Shown here one piece after another: positions 33,255-43,872 of a stretch of 64,000 nt of DNA. The position numbers were made by a program, and so were the translations under genes. Source of the stretch: Dissophora ornata (lineage: Eukaryota; Mortierellomycota; Mortierellomycetes; Mortierellales; Mortierellaceae). How positions within the stretch are numbered: position 1 is the first letter of the stretch; each line of letters opens with the position of its first letter. The stretch covers positions 32,337 through 96,336 of the forward strand of contig MU616585.1 of NCBI GenBank assembly GCA_025201705.1, given 5' to 3'. The notes under the pieces are model-generated. The model worked only from the letters and a program-made list of their open reading frames with translations, was not told the origin of the DNA and did not search any database.

Positions 33255-35219
33255 TTATTTCTTTGGAAGGGCTCGGCAGTCCTCAAGAGTCAACCAGTCC
33301 AAGGACACGATGCCTTGCCTAATGCGTTCGATTTCTTCCTCGTCATAGACGTCAAACTTGCCCAGGATGGCGCGACCATCGCTATCCAGCTCAATGGGTG
33401 TCCTAAACTTGCCGGCAAGCTGCACCTGGGCTACCATATCTGCTTCCGAAAACGATATGACAGTTGCTTCCTAAATCATGAAGACATGAAGAAGCGCTTT
33501 AGCGCTACATATTGAGGTCACGCGTGCTATATAATAGGTTCAAGGGTAGTAGTATCTCACCTTGAACTCTGAAATAATTGGATTGTAAGATGGGCCCATC
33601 TCCAGTGTCTATGCGTGGTACGTGAAGAGATTTGTTCCATTTGGTGGAGTTGTGAGATTCCAAGATTCCAGGGCCATTCTGTTCACACAGCCAATCATGA
33701 ACATACATACCTTAAATGCGATCATGTCCCCAACACTGGGAAGGCCTTCGAGTTTTGGAAGCTCAGCATATACCCACCGCGACGCGTTGAAGTCGGCATC
33801 CTCCTCGACCCTAACATCAATCAATGCGGCATTCGTAGCAGCTTTGTTCCCTTTTGCTGTTGTCGGTGTATCCCTTTCTGTTGGCGCACTACGGGCATGT
33901 ACTTTGGGTGTATTTGTATTTTTTTGGCCCAGTTGTGCAGTCCGTTTTGAGGATGTATCCCAAAGTGTATCTCTTAGCTCCACAGATGTCATCACAATCT
34001 TCGGTGTAATCTGGCCTGACGATGATTTGAAAGGACGTGTCGGAGCAGCAGATTTTGATGTGGCCTCTGCCTCTTGAGCGAGCAAGGTGCTTTGCTTTTG
34101 ACTGGGAGCCTCCACGTCCTGAAGTCCAGCCTGAGAGGTCTGTACCAGTGCAGTCTTCTCCTTGGCAATTTTGCGACGCGCGTTTCTCGCCTTTGTCTTG
34201 GCTGAACCCATTCCAGGGATGATCCTTCTTACATTTTTCGATGGCTTTGGGGATTCCGACGAATCGGTGTCGGAAGCGCTGTCGGTATTTGATGAGTCGT
34301 CCTGGCTGCTACTACTGTCAGAATCAGTATCAGAGGAACTCGATGATGACGAAGAGCTGCTCTCAGATTCCTTGCTTTCACTAGCCCCGCCATCTCGATT
34401 TCCATTAGTCTGACCTGGAACACTCCCTGACACTCTGGATATCAATGGCGATGCAGCTTGTTTTTGGCTTTGTTTTGGTTTGTTGCAGGGAGGCAAAGGG
34501 GGCTGCTTGTTTGGGCCGTTGACACCAGATCTGGCTCGACGGCCGTTCTGGGGCTGGACGTTTCCTGGGTCGTTCTGGTTCGTGCTTTGCTTTGCAACAT
34601 TAAGGTTGGCGTTTTGCTGTGCTTTTACGATTTTTTTTTGCCTCCGTTCGCGTCCGTTTGCTGTTACTGGCGCCATGAACGCTGTTGCTATTTTCTTTGA
34701 AGGTTTCGAGCTTCCGTGCGGATGTTCGGCGTCTTCCCTGGATCGCTTTTTGCTTCCTAAAGGTTGAAGGGAGGATTTTAATCTGAGAATCGAATCCACT
34801 GCCGCTCAAAATCAAACTGCCGATGCCCACAGGGCCACCGATCTATCTTACCTGCGACAGGAAGGGAGCGTGGTGGCAGGTTGTCGCTCTTTTTCCTGAT
34901 CATGACCCTAGAGAACAATAGGGATCGACGCTTCATTGGCATGCGCAAAAAGTTGGTAATTCTGGCACCAGGGCTCAAGGGAGGTCTCATGGATCACTTA
35001 CTGAAGAAGGTCACCATCTTTGATGGATCCAGCGACAGTTGAGGTGGGTAGGAGGAAGAAGCCATCCAGATCTAGGCGGGTGGTTTTGCTGAATTGGCCA
35101 AGTTTGAAGCCCTTTCTGATCGATTTTTGAAGGTCGTGGATGGTCGAGCACGAAGTTGGGACCTCGAACCAGCACTTGTAGGGCGGCAGCGGGTCCTCAA
35201 AGGCTAAGCGGATGCGCAT
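33255..35219 (-). CDS. coil: Coilin-like protein
   Basis: Five exons join in frame: 35219-35002, 34907-34852, 34798-33711, 33608-33561, 33470-33255, giving 541 residues. Coilin scaffolds nuclear Cajal bodies. The N terminus (MRIRLAFEDPLPPYKCWF ... LDGFFLLPTSTVAGSIKDGD) matches the ubiquitin-like coilin self-association domain. The middle is long, basic and Ser-rich, with an acidic serine run (SESSSSSSSSSSDTDSDS), as in other coilins. The C terminus (LPSVGDMIAFKTLEM, YNPIISEFKEATVISF, LDWLTLEDCRALPKK) matches the atypical Tudor fold. The gene is divergent with RBM22, another RNP factor, 239 bp away. Confidence 0.9.
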
Positions 35220-35458
35220 TAGGAGATGAAGGGATGCAGCAACGAAGACAGAACCAACGAGAACAAGCTGAATGGCTGAAGCTGCAGTTGACTTTTTGAG
35301 CTAACAGGGGGACGCACTCCATACTGGAGCATTGAGTGAGTGGCTCAATTTTTTGAAGACAACCAAGCCATCCATCACCTTGTACGAACGATCACTTGCA
35401 TCGCTCGCATCGCCTTCTGCATTCACCCCCGCTTCCTTTCCAACCTCTCGCTACAGCA
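35220..35458. promoter_or_regulatory. Shared promoter of coilin and RBM22 (head-to-head)
   Basis: Only 239 bp separate the two divergent start codons. Both genes act in nuclear RNP and splicing biology, so shared regulation is plausible (inference). No obvious TATA box; CT-rich tracts lie close to the RBM22 side. Confidence 0.6.
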
Positions 35459-37008
35459 ATGGCACAGATCAAGGCTGATCCCAACAAAGTGTCCTGGGAG
35501 GAGTCGGTAATTCCATCTCCATACTCTACGTACGGGCTTTCCATGCTTCCATTGCAATGACTGCCAGCGTCGACTAACTATTGAACACGACAATGCACTC
35601 TAGGAATTCCCGATCCTCTGCGAAACATGCCTCGGCGACAATCCTTACTTGCGCATGGTACGAACGCAGTAATCCAGAATTGCCACACAGGCTGCAGGCG
35701 CCCTCCATGTAGCGTTGGAAAAAAAAGAAGGAGCACTGATCCGCAACGTGTCGCTTTTTTTTTTTTTTCTTTCTATAGACAAAGCAATCTCAGGCAAAGG
35801 AATGTAAAGTCTGCACTCGGCCCTTTACAGTCTTCCGGTGGTGTCCTGGAGTAGGCATGCGTTTCAAAAAGACAGAAGTCTGCCAGACATGTTCAAAGGT
35901 CAAGAATGTCTGCCAGACATGTTTGCTTGACCTTGAGTTTGGTCTTCCAGTGCAAGTCCGTGATACAGCCCTTGGGTTGGAAGATAACGCACCTCGGTCA
36001 GATGTCAACAAGGAGTTCTTTGCGCAGAACATGGATGCGCATGTATGTACTATCGCCATTGCTGCAAATGATGCTGCGCTTTCTTCGGTATTGTCTCATT
36101 GTTGTCATTATTGTCATGTGCCGCAAGCTAATCCTGATTGTTTGGTATATCCCAGTTTCAAAACAGCGAGGATGGACTTGGATCCGGAGGATTTGGGAAA
36201 GCTGAGTCAGCAGGACGAGAGATGTTAAAAAAACTGCAGAGGACGGAGCCATACTATAAGCGCAACAGGCAACACATCTGTTCTTTCTTTGTCAAGGGAA
36301 ATTGCACACGAGGAGCAGAGTGTCCTTATCGTCATGAGATGCCTCAGGAGGGAGAACTTAAGCACCAAAATATTAAAGATCGCTACTACGGAACAAACGA
36401 CCCTGTTGCTCGCAAGATTCTGTCGGGGCCGAGGGCTGGAGGTGCAGGACAGCAATTCTCTCCGCCAAAGGATAAGACTATTGTAAGTTTTTTTTTATTT
36501 TTAAGATAAGACTATTGTAAGATAAGACTCATTGCCGATCTTCGGGTGCGCTAGAGTACCAGGGTCAGTCTCAAGTCATCAGAGGTGTACTAACATCTTT
36601 TTTTCATTTTATTGCTAGACGTCGCTGTTTGTCACCGGCATCACTGAGGCGATTACGGAACCTGACCTGAAGGGATTCTTTTACGTTTTTGGCGAGATCA
36701 AGTCGATTGTTGTAGTTCACAAATCCAAATGCGCTTTCGTCAACTTTACTACCAGAGCTGGAGCGGAATTGGCATTTGAGAAGGCTGGAGGTGGTGTGAA
36801 CATCCAAGGCGTCCCACTGCGGGTTTCATGGGCTAAATCAAGACCCGTTGGTGCCAGGACAGAGCAGAGAGGAGAGGCTGCACCTTCGCCGGCCGCAGTC
36901 ATGGATGCCCTTCAGGCTGGTCCTCCACCGCCTCCTGGCAGTTCCTCCGGCATCTCGTACCCTAGCCAGGATCCAACATACCAGGGATCGACAAGCAAGC
37001 ATAGGTAG
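35459..37008 (+). CDS. RBM22: Pre-mRNA splicing factor RBM22/Slt11 (Cwc2-Ecm2 family)
   Basis: Five exons join in frame: 35459-35506, 35604-35657, 35779-36042, 36156-36482, 36619-37008, giving 360 residues. The protein belongs to the active spliceosome (NTC-related) and contacts U6 and the pre-mRNA. Order of domains: N-terminal zinc-binding half with [29 protein letters not shown] and paired CQTC motifs; a C3H finger [20 protein letters not shown]; the conserved [13 protein letters not shown] linker; an RRM ([37 protein letters not shown]); a Pro-rich tail. Length fits the slightly shorter fungal forms. All junctions are GT-AG and phase 0. Confidence 0.95.
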
Positions 37009-37737
37009 AAACAGTAGCGTGGCTCGATGTGCCTTTGCATGAGGTGCTTGACCATTAAATCTCCCGCAATATATAAATGTATGAATATATACACGTGGTT
37101 CTGATTCCATATTGTCCCTGAAGCCTGAGTCTCAGCTGCGCCTTGTGGACACGGTAACTGCTTGCAGACACAAAGCACTGGCCGGTGGGTGGATGACGAA
37201 ATTGGCGGTATTCATACTAGATGACTAGATGAGAGAACAACGAGAAGACACAAACAACTTTGGGTGCATGCATGCATGGATCTGGACCCCTGGCCAAGAT
37301 CAGGAGCCACGCAAAGCAAAAATAGCCACTTGCACTGCCGTTGAATACATGTATTAAAAAAGTATGAGAGCCCTCTTTGGGTTTTTACTTTTTTGACAAG
37401 GGGGACGGGAAGAAGTTCCTCGGTGTTGCACTTGTCGTGCTGTTTTTGTCCCTCGGCAATTGCCCTTTTTTATTCCTTGTCCCGTCCTGACCATGCACGC
37501 AGCGTCATTATCGCTACTCCTGTTGGTACATCGGATGTGATAAATGCCCCCAGCCGACTCTGCTCGCTCTCTTCTTTTCTTTTCTCGCTCTCTGCTCTTC
37601 TTTTCTCGCTTCTCCTTTTTCTCCACCCCGCTTTGCCCTCTCTCGTTCCCCACTCTCGCCCTTCTCCCCTCCCTCTGGCCCTTGGTGCTCTTGATCTCTC
37701 TTGAGCAACTGAGACATACACCCTTCCCTTTCCAGAA
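37009..37737. promoter_or_regulatory. Spacer and pyrimidine-rich promoter of the CAX-like gene
   Basis: 37009-37550 holds nothing recognisable. 37550-37735 is a dense CT tract on the coding strand (CTCTCTTCTTTTCTTTTCTC-type), common in fungal promoters just before strong start codons. Confidence 0.5.
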
Positions 37738-38710
37738 ATGTCTAGTTCTTTGGACATCCAAGAGGCGCCTATCGCTCTTACTCCTGAGAGTTCAGTTCCA
37801 CACCATGCCTCTCGCCATGTCACTACCACTACAACCACTACAACCACTACAGCCAAAACCCCAGCACCGGGGAAGAGCGACAAAAGCGAGCCTCGGACTT
37901 TATATATGGGGGGGAGGATGAGACTATATAATCGTACGCAATACTTCCCCACGGATGACCCGGAAATCAACGAAGGGGCTGTCCGTCGACGTGCAGTAAC
38001 GTTCCAGGAGACACAATCTGACGAGAAGCGTCATTCAACCACTGTTGAACTCGCACACATTGACCAGGAGGATGTCAACAACTCCAGACCGCTGAAGGAT
38101 TCCAAGGAAGAGATTACAGAACATGCAGATCCAGATCCTGAAGCTACCCATATCCATGTACGAACATGGACCGACCGAATGCATGGAAATCGGCCTGATC
38201 GACACTTGTTCCCCTACCGCAGTATGAAGGAAAACATCCATGCCGCAAGAACCTTCCTTCGCCGTTTCTTCTTTCTGTTCCTGATCATCCCAGCCTGGGT
38301 GATCCCGTACGTACTAACGGCCAAGGCGAATCATGCGCTGGAGACGTCGTCAGCTGGCGAGGGCAATACAACGACTTCCAACGCTGCTCTTGAATATGCA
38401 GGGCTAAAATATGTCACGTTGGCCACATCCACTTCGTCCGAGGAGGAGAAGGAGGGTCCGGATTTGGGCAAAACCGCATTTTGGATCATTTTCTTGTTGA
38501 ATCTCTTGGTGATGATGCACTTGGGCAAAGCTGCTGGTAGAGCCCTGGAGGAGCTGGTTCCCAGGTTTGGCATGGTATGTATTAATGTCCTGCTTCAAAG
38601 ATATGCATGTCCAGCTTCGATCTTTATTCCGAGGAGAAATAAGCATGTGGACTGGGCTGTCAAAAGAAAAAAGGCGGATTGGGTTTTTTTTGTAAAATTT
38701 CCTGGCTCAA

Positions 38711-38746
<36 letters not shown>

Positions 38747-40176
38747 ATTTCCTGAAACGTGGTACAAATCAATGTGTAAACAGAGCGCCGAGAAAGGGTC
38801 TAAACCGCATTCGTGCCTCCCAGAATTCCCGGGGTTCCGGTCCTCGCCTGACTGCATGGACTAAACCTTCGTCCTATTTCTTCTTTTCTTCTGGGTCTGC
38901 GGTATAACATGGGATTAGAGTGTCGTAAGCGTGTTTGATGCCATGACCAGTAGTTCCGTCGAATTGGCTTGCGCAGCGTTCGCTCTCAAAAAGGGACTCG
39001 TGGCTGTTGTCCAAGCAGCGATGCTTGGTGCCATCCTGAACAACTTGCTCTTGGTGAGTTATCTATATAGCTCAGGCGTCATTTTGCGTTGCGCGACTAC
39101 TTGTCAATGTGTTCTAACGTCATGCTTGGTAACAGATGATGGGCTTCGCGATTATGATCGGAGGATTTAGAAACCATCAGCAGAGCTTGAAAAAGGTGAG
39201 AGCTGAACCCAGAAACTGTATTTTGTCGCATGGTGACACACCATCGCTGCTTCCTTGTCGTTCCTGTACGACCTATTCGAGTTTTTGGTTCTGACTTTTT
39301 TTTTTTTTTTCTATTTGCCCCACCTTTCTTGTTCAGGAAACAACCCAAACGAGCGTCAACATTCTAATGATCACTTGCATCGCATATGTGATCCCCATCG
39401 GCCTAGACCTGGGTCTAACATCGGCCTACACTGACATCCAACCGGTCGTAACGGACCCTCTTCTGCTACTTGCCCAAACCGAAGAGATTCGCACCACTGT
39501 CGATGGCCATATTCTCCAGCTCTCCAAAGTCATGTCCGTCGTTCTCTTGGGCGTCTACTTTGCATGCTTGTCCTACCAGTACCACCACCGCACCTTCATG
39601 GTCACTCCCGAAGCCAAGCATCAGGGCGCCCACACTCTTGAGAGACGCTATACCCATTTTTGGTTTGCAGCCCTTGCCTACTTGGTCGCAATGGGTGCTC
39701 AGATTTATTCTGCCAGCTTGCTGGTCCACGCGGTTGAGCACTTGGGAAAACTGCATAATCTGAATGATTCCTTTGTGGGATTTGTTCTCCTTCCCATTGT
39801 CTTGATTGCTGATTTGCAAGAAGAAGTTATTGCCATCCGGGAGTCCTTTGACAATCGGTTAGACAAAGCCGTAGCACTGATGATTGGCTCTTGTATGCAG
39901 ATCGCTCTCTTGGTGACGCCAATTCTTGTGATCCTGGGCTGGATTATGGATGTGCCCATGACCTTCCGGTTCACGATCATGGAGGTAGTGATCTTGGCAG
40001 CCTCTGTGTTGATTATCAACTACCTGATCTCGGATCACGAGACGAATTGGTTGGAGGGAGCTTTGTTGCTGGCAGTCTTCATGATGTGTGCGATTGCATT
40101 TTATTATTACGATAATTCGCATCTCGAAACCGCATCTGGTGAAGGAACAACACTCGACGGAAGCGGTTCCGATTGA
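37738..40176 (+). CDS. CAX/VCX1-type cation exchanger with degenerate signature motifs
   Basis: Four exons join in frame: 37738-38574, 38919-39053, 39136-39195, 39337-40176, giving 623 residues. A hydrophilic N terminus of about 170 residues precedes some eleven hydrophobic segments in the CaCA order. The first alpha repeat (LKKGLVAVVQAAMLGAILNN) and the second (AVALMIGSCMQIALLVTPIL), and the end (NWLEGALLLAVFMMCAIAFY), match vacuolar Ca2+/H+ exchangers. The ion-site motifs, however, read SSSVEL instead of GNAVEL and ADLQEE instead of GNAAEH: the glutamates stay but both Gly-Asn pairs and the histidine are lost. It may transport another ion or have another role. Intron 1 (38575-38918) contains an A34-type run. 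Confidence 0.85.
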
Positions 40177-40299
40177 GCGCGACAAGCTATTTAGCATTTC
40201 GATATCGTCTTTTTTTTCAATAACACCACATGTATTAAATATGACATGGCATATATGTAAGGAGGCTTCTTTTTCCCACGGGTGGGCGACGATTTATGA
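40177..40299. other. Convergent 3' ends
   Basis: Spacer of 123 bp between the exchanger and the small membrane protein, transcribed toward each other. It contains AATAACA/TATTAAA-like A/T elements that could serve as poly(A) signals. Confidence 0.4.
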
Positions 40300-40769
40300 T
40301 TATGCTGATGATGATGGCGACGACAACGACGCTGCGGCGGCTTTACGATGTTCTTCTTCGGATCCATAGAGGATATCATGTCTCTTTTGCTCTGCAACTC
40401 GAATCTGCATCTCTCGATCTCGTCGCTCAAAATTAGTAAAGGTCGTATCAGAGCCATTGCCGAAGCCTCCCAAGAATACAGCGACCATCAGCCATGCCTA
40501 TCAGTTGGGATATTAACATTGTTTTTGTGAGTGCAAAAGATCAGAGCCAGAACCACTCCAAAGCGACAAGAGCGTCTCTTGATTTTCTCCCCCCCCCACG
40601 TTTTGTGTACCTTTTGAGGAGGTCGAACGGCAGCAAACTTTGGCCAAGTTGCCTGGAGGACACCTCCAGCAAACAAAGCGACGGTGCAGTACTTGAGGGC
40701 GCCGATGGCACCACCGCGCATAGCCTCGGCGGCGGCGAGATCGTCCATGTTTTGTTGGATGAGACGCAT
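40300..40769 (-). CDS. Small two-helix membrane protein, unknown
   Basis: Two exons, 40769-40611 and 40497-40300, joined in phase 0, give 118 residues. Two hydrophob segments (IGALKYCTVALFAGGVLQA and AWLMVAVFLGGFGNGS) are followed by a charged amphipathic tail (RRDREMQIRVAEQKRHDI) and an Ala/Ser-rich end. Size and layout recall small mitochondrial inner-membrane proteins, but I cannot name a family. The donor GTACAC is weak; the phase and coding sense on both sides support the intron. Confidence 0.7.
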
Positions 40770-41675
40770 GATTTCGGATTGGTTGCTGTTGTGAAGTGGA
40801 GAGGCGTAGGCTGGAGTGTTTGGCAGAGAGGTTGAAAAAGCAGGAGGATGTCACGGAGAAGAGAGGGAGAGAAAGCGATGGTGGTGGGCGAGTATGTGAG
40901 TATGTGAGTATGTGTGTCAGTCAGCGGGTGGGTGCATGCGCCTTCCTCGCTTCTGGGCACACTCTTTTTATATTCAAAAAGTCGCTCTGGGCGCACAATG
41001 CAAGGTCGGCAAAACTTAAAGTGCCACACACTCAATTTGGGGGTTCCGGATATGTTGGTTGACCCTGCATTGCACACAGCACAAACAGCATAAACAGCGC
41101 AAAGAGTACACATTGCGCAGTGCAGTGGGCAAGTTGATTGATTGTAGGTGTTTTTCAGGGAACATCATCGGGGGGCACAAGGCTCAAAAGTGTTTAGATT
41201 ATATTTTAAGTGCGTTCGGCTGGTCTGTTGCGTTTCTGAACCCGGAGAGCGCCGGCTGCGGAGTGTTTGTGTGGAGTACGGAATGAAGGTTTGTTCTCGC
41301 AGAAACATTTAAAGGATGCCGTCGGCTATGACATCATGCGTGTGTACAAAAGCCGGACCAACGGTGCTCTCGCAATACATGTACATGCAATGTGTCTCTT
41401 GTTCAAATTGTCACCCCGCCGCTTCATTATTCTTTCCGATCCTGTGTCTCCCGATGGAGTGGTTATATTTGAAGTGTATACTATGGTTGTGTATTGATAT
41501 TCAAAAGCGCAAGACAGAGTTTGCTTCCGCTTCACTAGGAAGGTCCTGCTTGAACAAAGCAGTAACGAAGGGAGGTTTCTGTGGAACTATGCAAAAAAAA
41601 AAATTGGATGTCGAGCAATAAGACCAGCAACGATAGCCATGACAACAATGTGCATCGGCGCACATTTCAAGTCGG
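40770..41675. other. Intergenic, no supported gene
   Basis: Contains a short GAGTATGT tandem at about 40890-40920. Plus-strand frames at 41059-41497 show no domain or splice logic. Confidence 0.5.
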
Positions 41676-43609
41676 TCAAGCAACATTCTCAGAGCCAGTG
41701 ATGGCCTTGGTATTGGTTAGCGGCCTCATCATTTGCCGCATCCTTGCAACCTCCTCTCTTGCTGTAGCCACCCGCTTCCCGACCGTGTCCTTGGCCTGGT
41801 CAACCATCATCTGCGCTCTCAGCGTCATCTCCTTTGAGCGTTGCTGGATCTCAGCTCCGGATTTTTCAATAATCTCTGTTGAAATTTTCTGGACTTCCTC
41901 AGCCCGGAACTGCAAATAGCCAGTGGTTTGGTTAGCGGTGTGCAAGAACCCTCCGGCGCTTGTCAACACGGATCCTAGCACGTTTCTGTTGCAGGAAAGC
42001 ACGAACATGAAGCGATGTTAGGTTGGGCTGTACTCTATCATGTGTTTACATTTAGAAGGCATATTAAAAGTGATAGTTCTTTTGTTTCAAGCAATGTTTA
42101 CCTGGCTATGTGATCGTACCACCAACCCAGCAGCGGCATGCTCTGTACAATGCCCTCCAGGGTCCATGAATCTTGATGGCTGTATATCATGGGTCCGATT
42201 GGTGATTCACGGAAATGTAGCGTTGTTGTCGCTGGGACTTGGAGATGCAATAATGGAAAGACTCGAGGTCTCAAGTTCTGCACTAATGAAATGATGGCTG
42301 TGTGTCCACTGCAGAGAAAAGAAGGCAAAGATACATACCACATGTTAGTATGAATTGACCGTGCCCGCGCACGTCTCCCCACAAAAGCAAAAGGGGAAGA
42401 AGAAGAGCGTGATACACGATGAATCATCCACGAAAAACACCGTCGCAGGAGGGGGATGGCGGGCATGGCCCTTTCCCCCCTCCGCATGACTAACACACAC
42501 GCAAATGACCGATCCTGGTGTTGCCAGTCCTTGGCTTGTCTCCAGTGCGATCAATGCGATCAACTCGTAAAACGCTTCGTTCCCCTGTCAAGCCAAAGTA
42601 TCGCCCTATGTCTAACCATGCATTGGAGCCATGGGGCACTTCCGTCCACTACCAAATATCTATAGTACAGAGCTATCCAATGCCCGAAAGCCGCACCCGC
42701 AATCCCTAGATCTTGTTTCCCCACAAATATCTTGATGGTTACCCCGCTCAGTCATTCTTTCCTGACTTACTCAAAGACGATATTTGTAACCTCGGGCTCG
42801 TCCTTGTTCAGCGAAGTCCAGACCCGGAAGACCTTTCGAATGTTGTATTTCCCCTCGACAGTAAGTGCTGGGTGGATATATCTAACAGTGACGACCATGA
42901 ACATGTTTAGGGGTCAGCAACTACTGTTCATACATTGTGCATTTGGGGGGGGGGGGGGGGGTATGGGCCCCCACACAAGCAAGATAAGGGTGTTCATGTA
43001 TCTGGCCCGTGAAATTGCACATGCAAACGCGTGTAGGATGATGGAGAGCACAGTCCAGTCAGCGTGATTTTGGACACAGCGCATGCTGTCGCGTATATTA
43101 AAGTATAACGGACAACATTCACGAGAGCGTCTTGCGTCCGACCCCGACAAAAGGACATCAATAATAGCCCTCAATGATTGCAACGATCGTTCATATGTTT
43201 GTTATCTACGCAACGACTTACTTTGCATCGTCTGTGAAGAAATCTTCAAGAATTTCTTTATGCATCTCTTCATCATAGCTGGTCAGCTGGTTGGCAATCC
43301 ACCAGATAAACTCCATGTTCTTTTCTATTCCAGCGGTTGCAGATCAACGGGAGGGACAGGGAAGAATTCTTTTTGTGAGATTGCGGGACATATTTATAGT
43401 TGTAACGCCTTGCTGTTGCTCTCCTCTGCAACGTCGGGGGACGGCCCGAGAGAACGCCGAGAAGCGAAAGGGTGGCATTGCCATGAAGGCGAGGGGGGGT
43501 GAAGACGATATTTACCCATGACTGCGTCGTGGTTGTTGCTACTAATGTTACTCATCCCGCTGACGCTGCTTGCAGAGGCAGTCTCGTAGCTGTGGTCGGA
43601 TAATCCCAT
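41676..43609 (-). CDS. NTF2/SnoaL-like domain protein with C-terminal coiled coil
   Basis: Five exons join in frame: 43609-43516, 43324-43222, 42881-42771, 42308-42102, 41985-41676, giving 274 residues. After a Ser-rich leader, MHKEILEDFFTDDAKYIHPA, RKVFRVWTSLN, GHTAIISLVQNLRPRVFPLL and TTLHFRES follow the alpha-plus-beta cone pattern of NTF2/SnoaL-like domains. The C-terminal 90 residues are helical and charged (RAEEVQKISTEIIEKSGAEI, RVATAREEVARMRQMM) and should form a coiled coil. This fold has many functions (ligand binding, enzymes), so the role stays open. Each junction was checked: phases 1, 2, 2 and 2 all connect and the protein pattern runs across them. Confidence 0.8.
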
Positions 43610-43872
43610 GGTATCGATGTTTCGTGTGAGGTTGTATGAATGGGGTATGAATGGGGTATGTTGGCAATGCAATGGGCTTGGCGAGAGCGCAGTCCGATTG
43701 CTTGGATTCCGGAAGAGTGGATGAATAGGTCGTCTGAGTGAATGTTCGAATGCAATGAATGGGTTACTTCACAGAGGTCAAGCAGGTGGTAGTGAAGGTT
43801 GGAAGTGAAGAAAGAAAGAGATCATGCGGCAGGGGCATGCATTTATTTCAGAGTCTATTGCGTGCCAAGCAT

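Noticed and set aside
34162..34413. Acidic plus-strand frame
   Set aside because: Mirror of the coilin serine-rich segment on the opposite strand.
37354..37970. Three overlapping minus-strand frames rich in Arg/Lys/Glu
   Set aside because: They are the complement of the CT-rich promoter tract before the exchanger gene.
39466..40197. Minus-strand frames within the exchanger
   Set aside because: Antisense shadows of its last exon.
42098..42496. 132-codon minus-strand frame read as a separate gene
   Set aside because: Its C-terminal part is exon 4 of the NTF2-like gene and the rest is intron; phases with exons 3 and 5 fit exactly.
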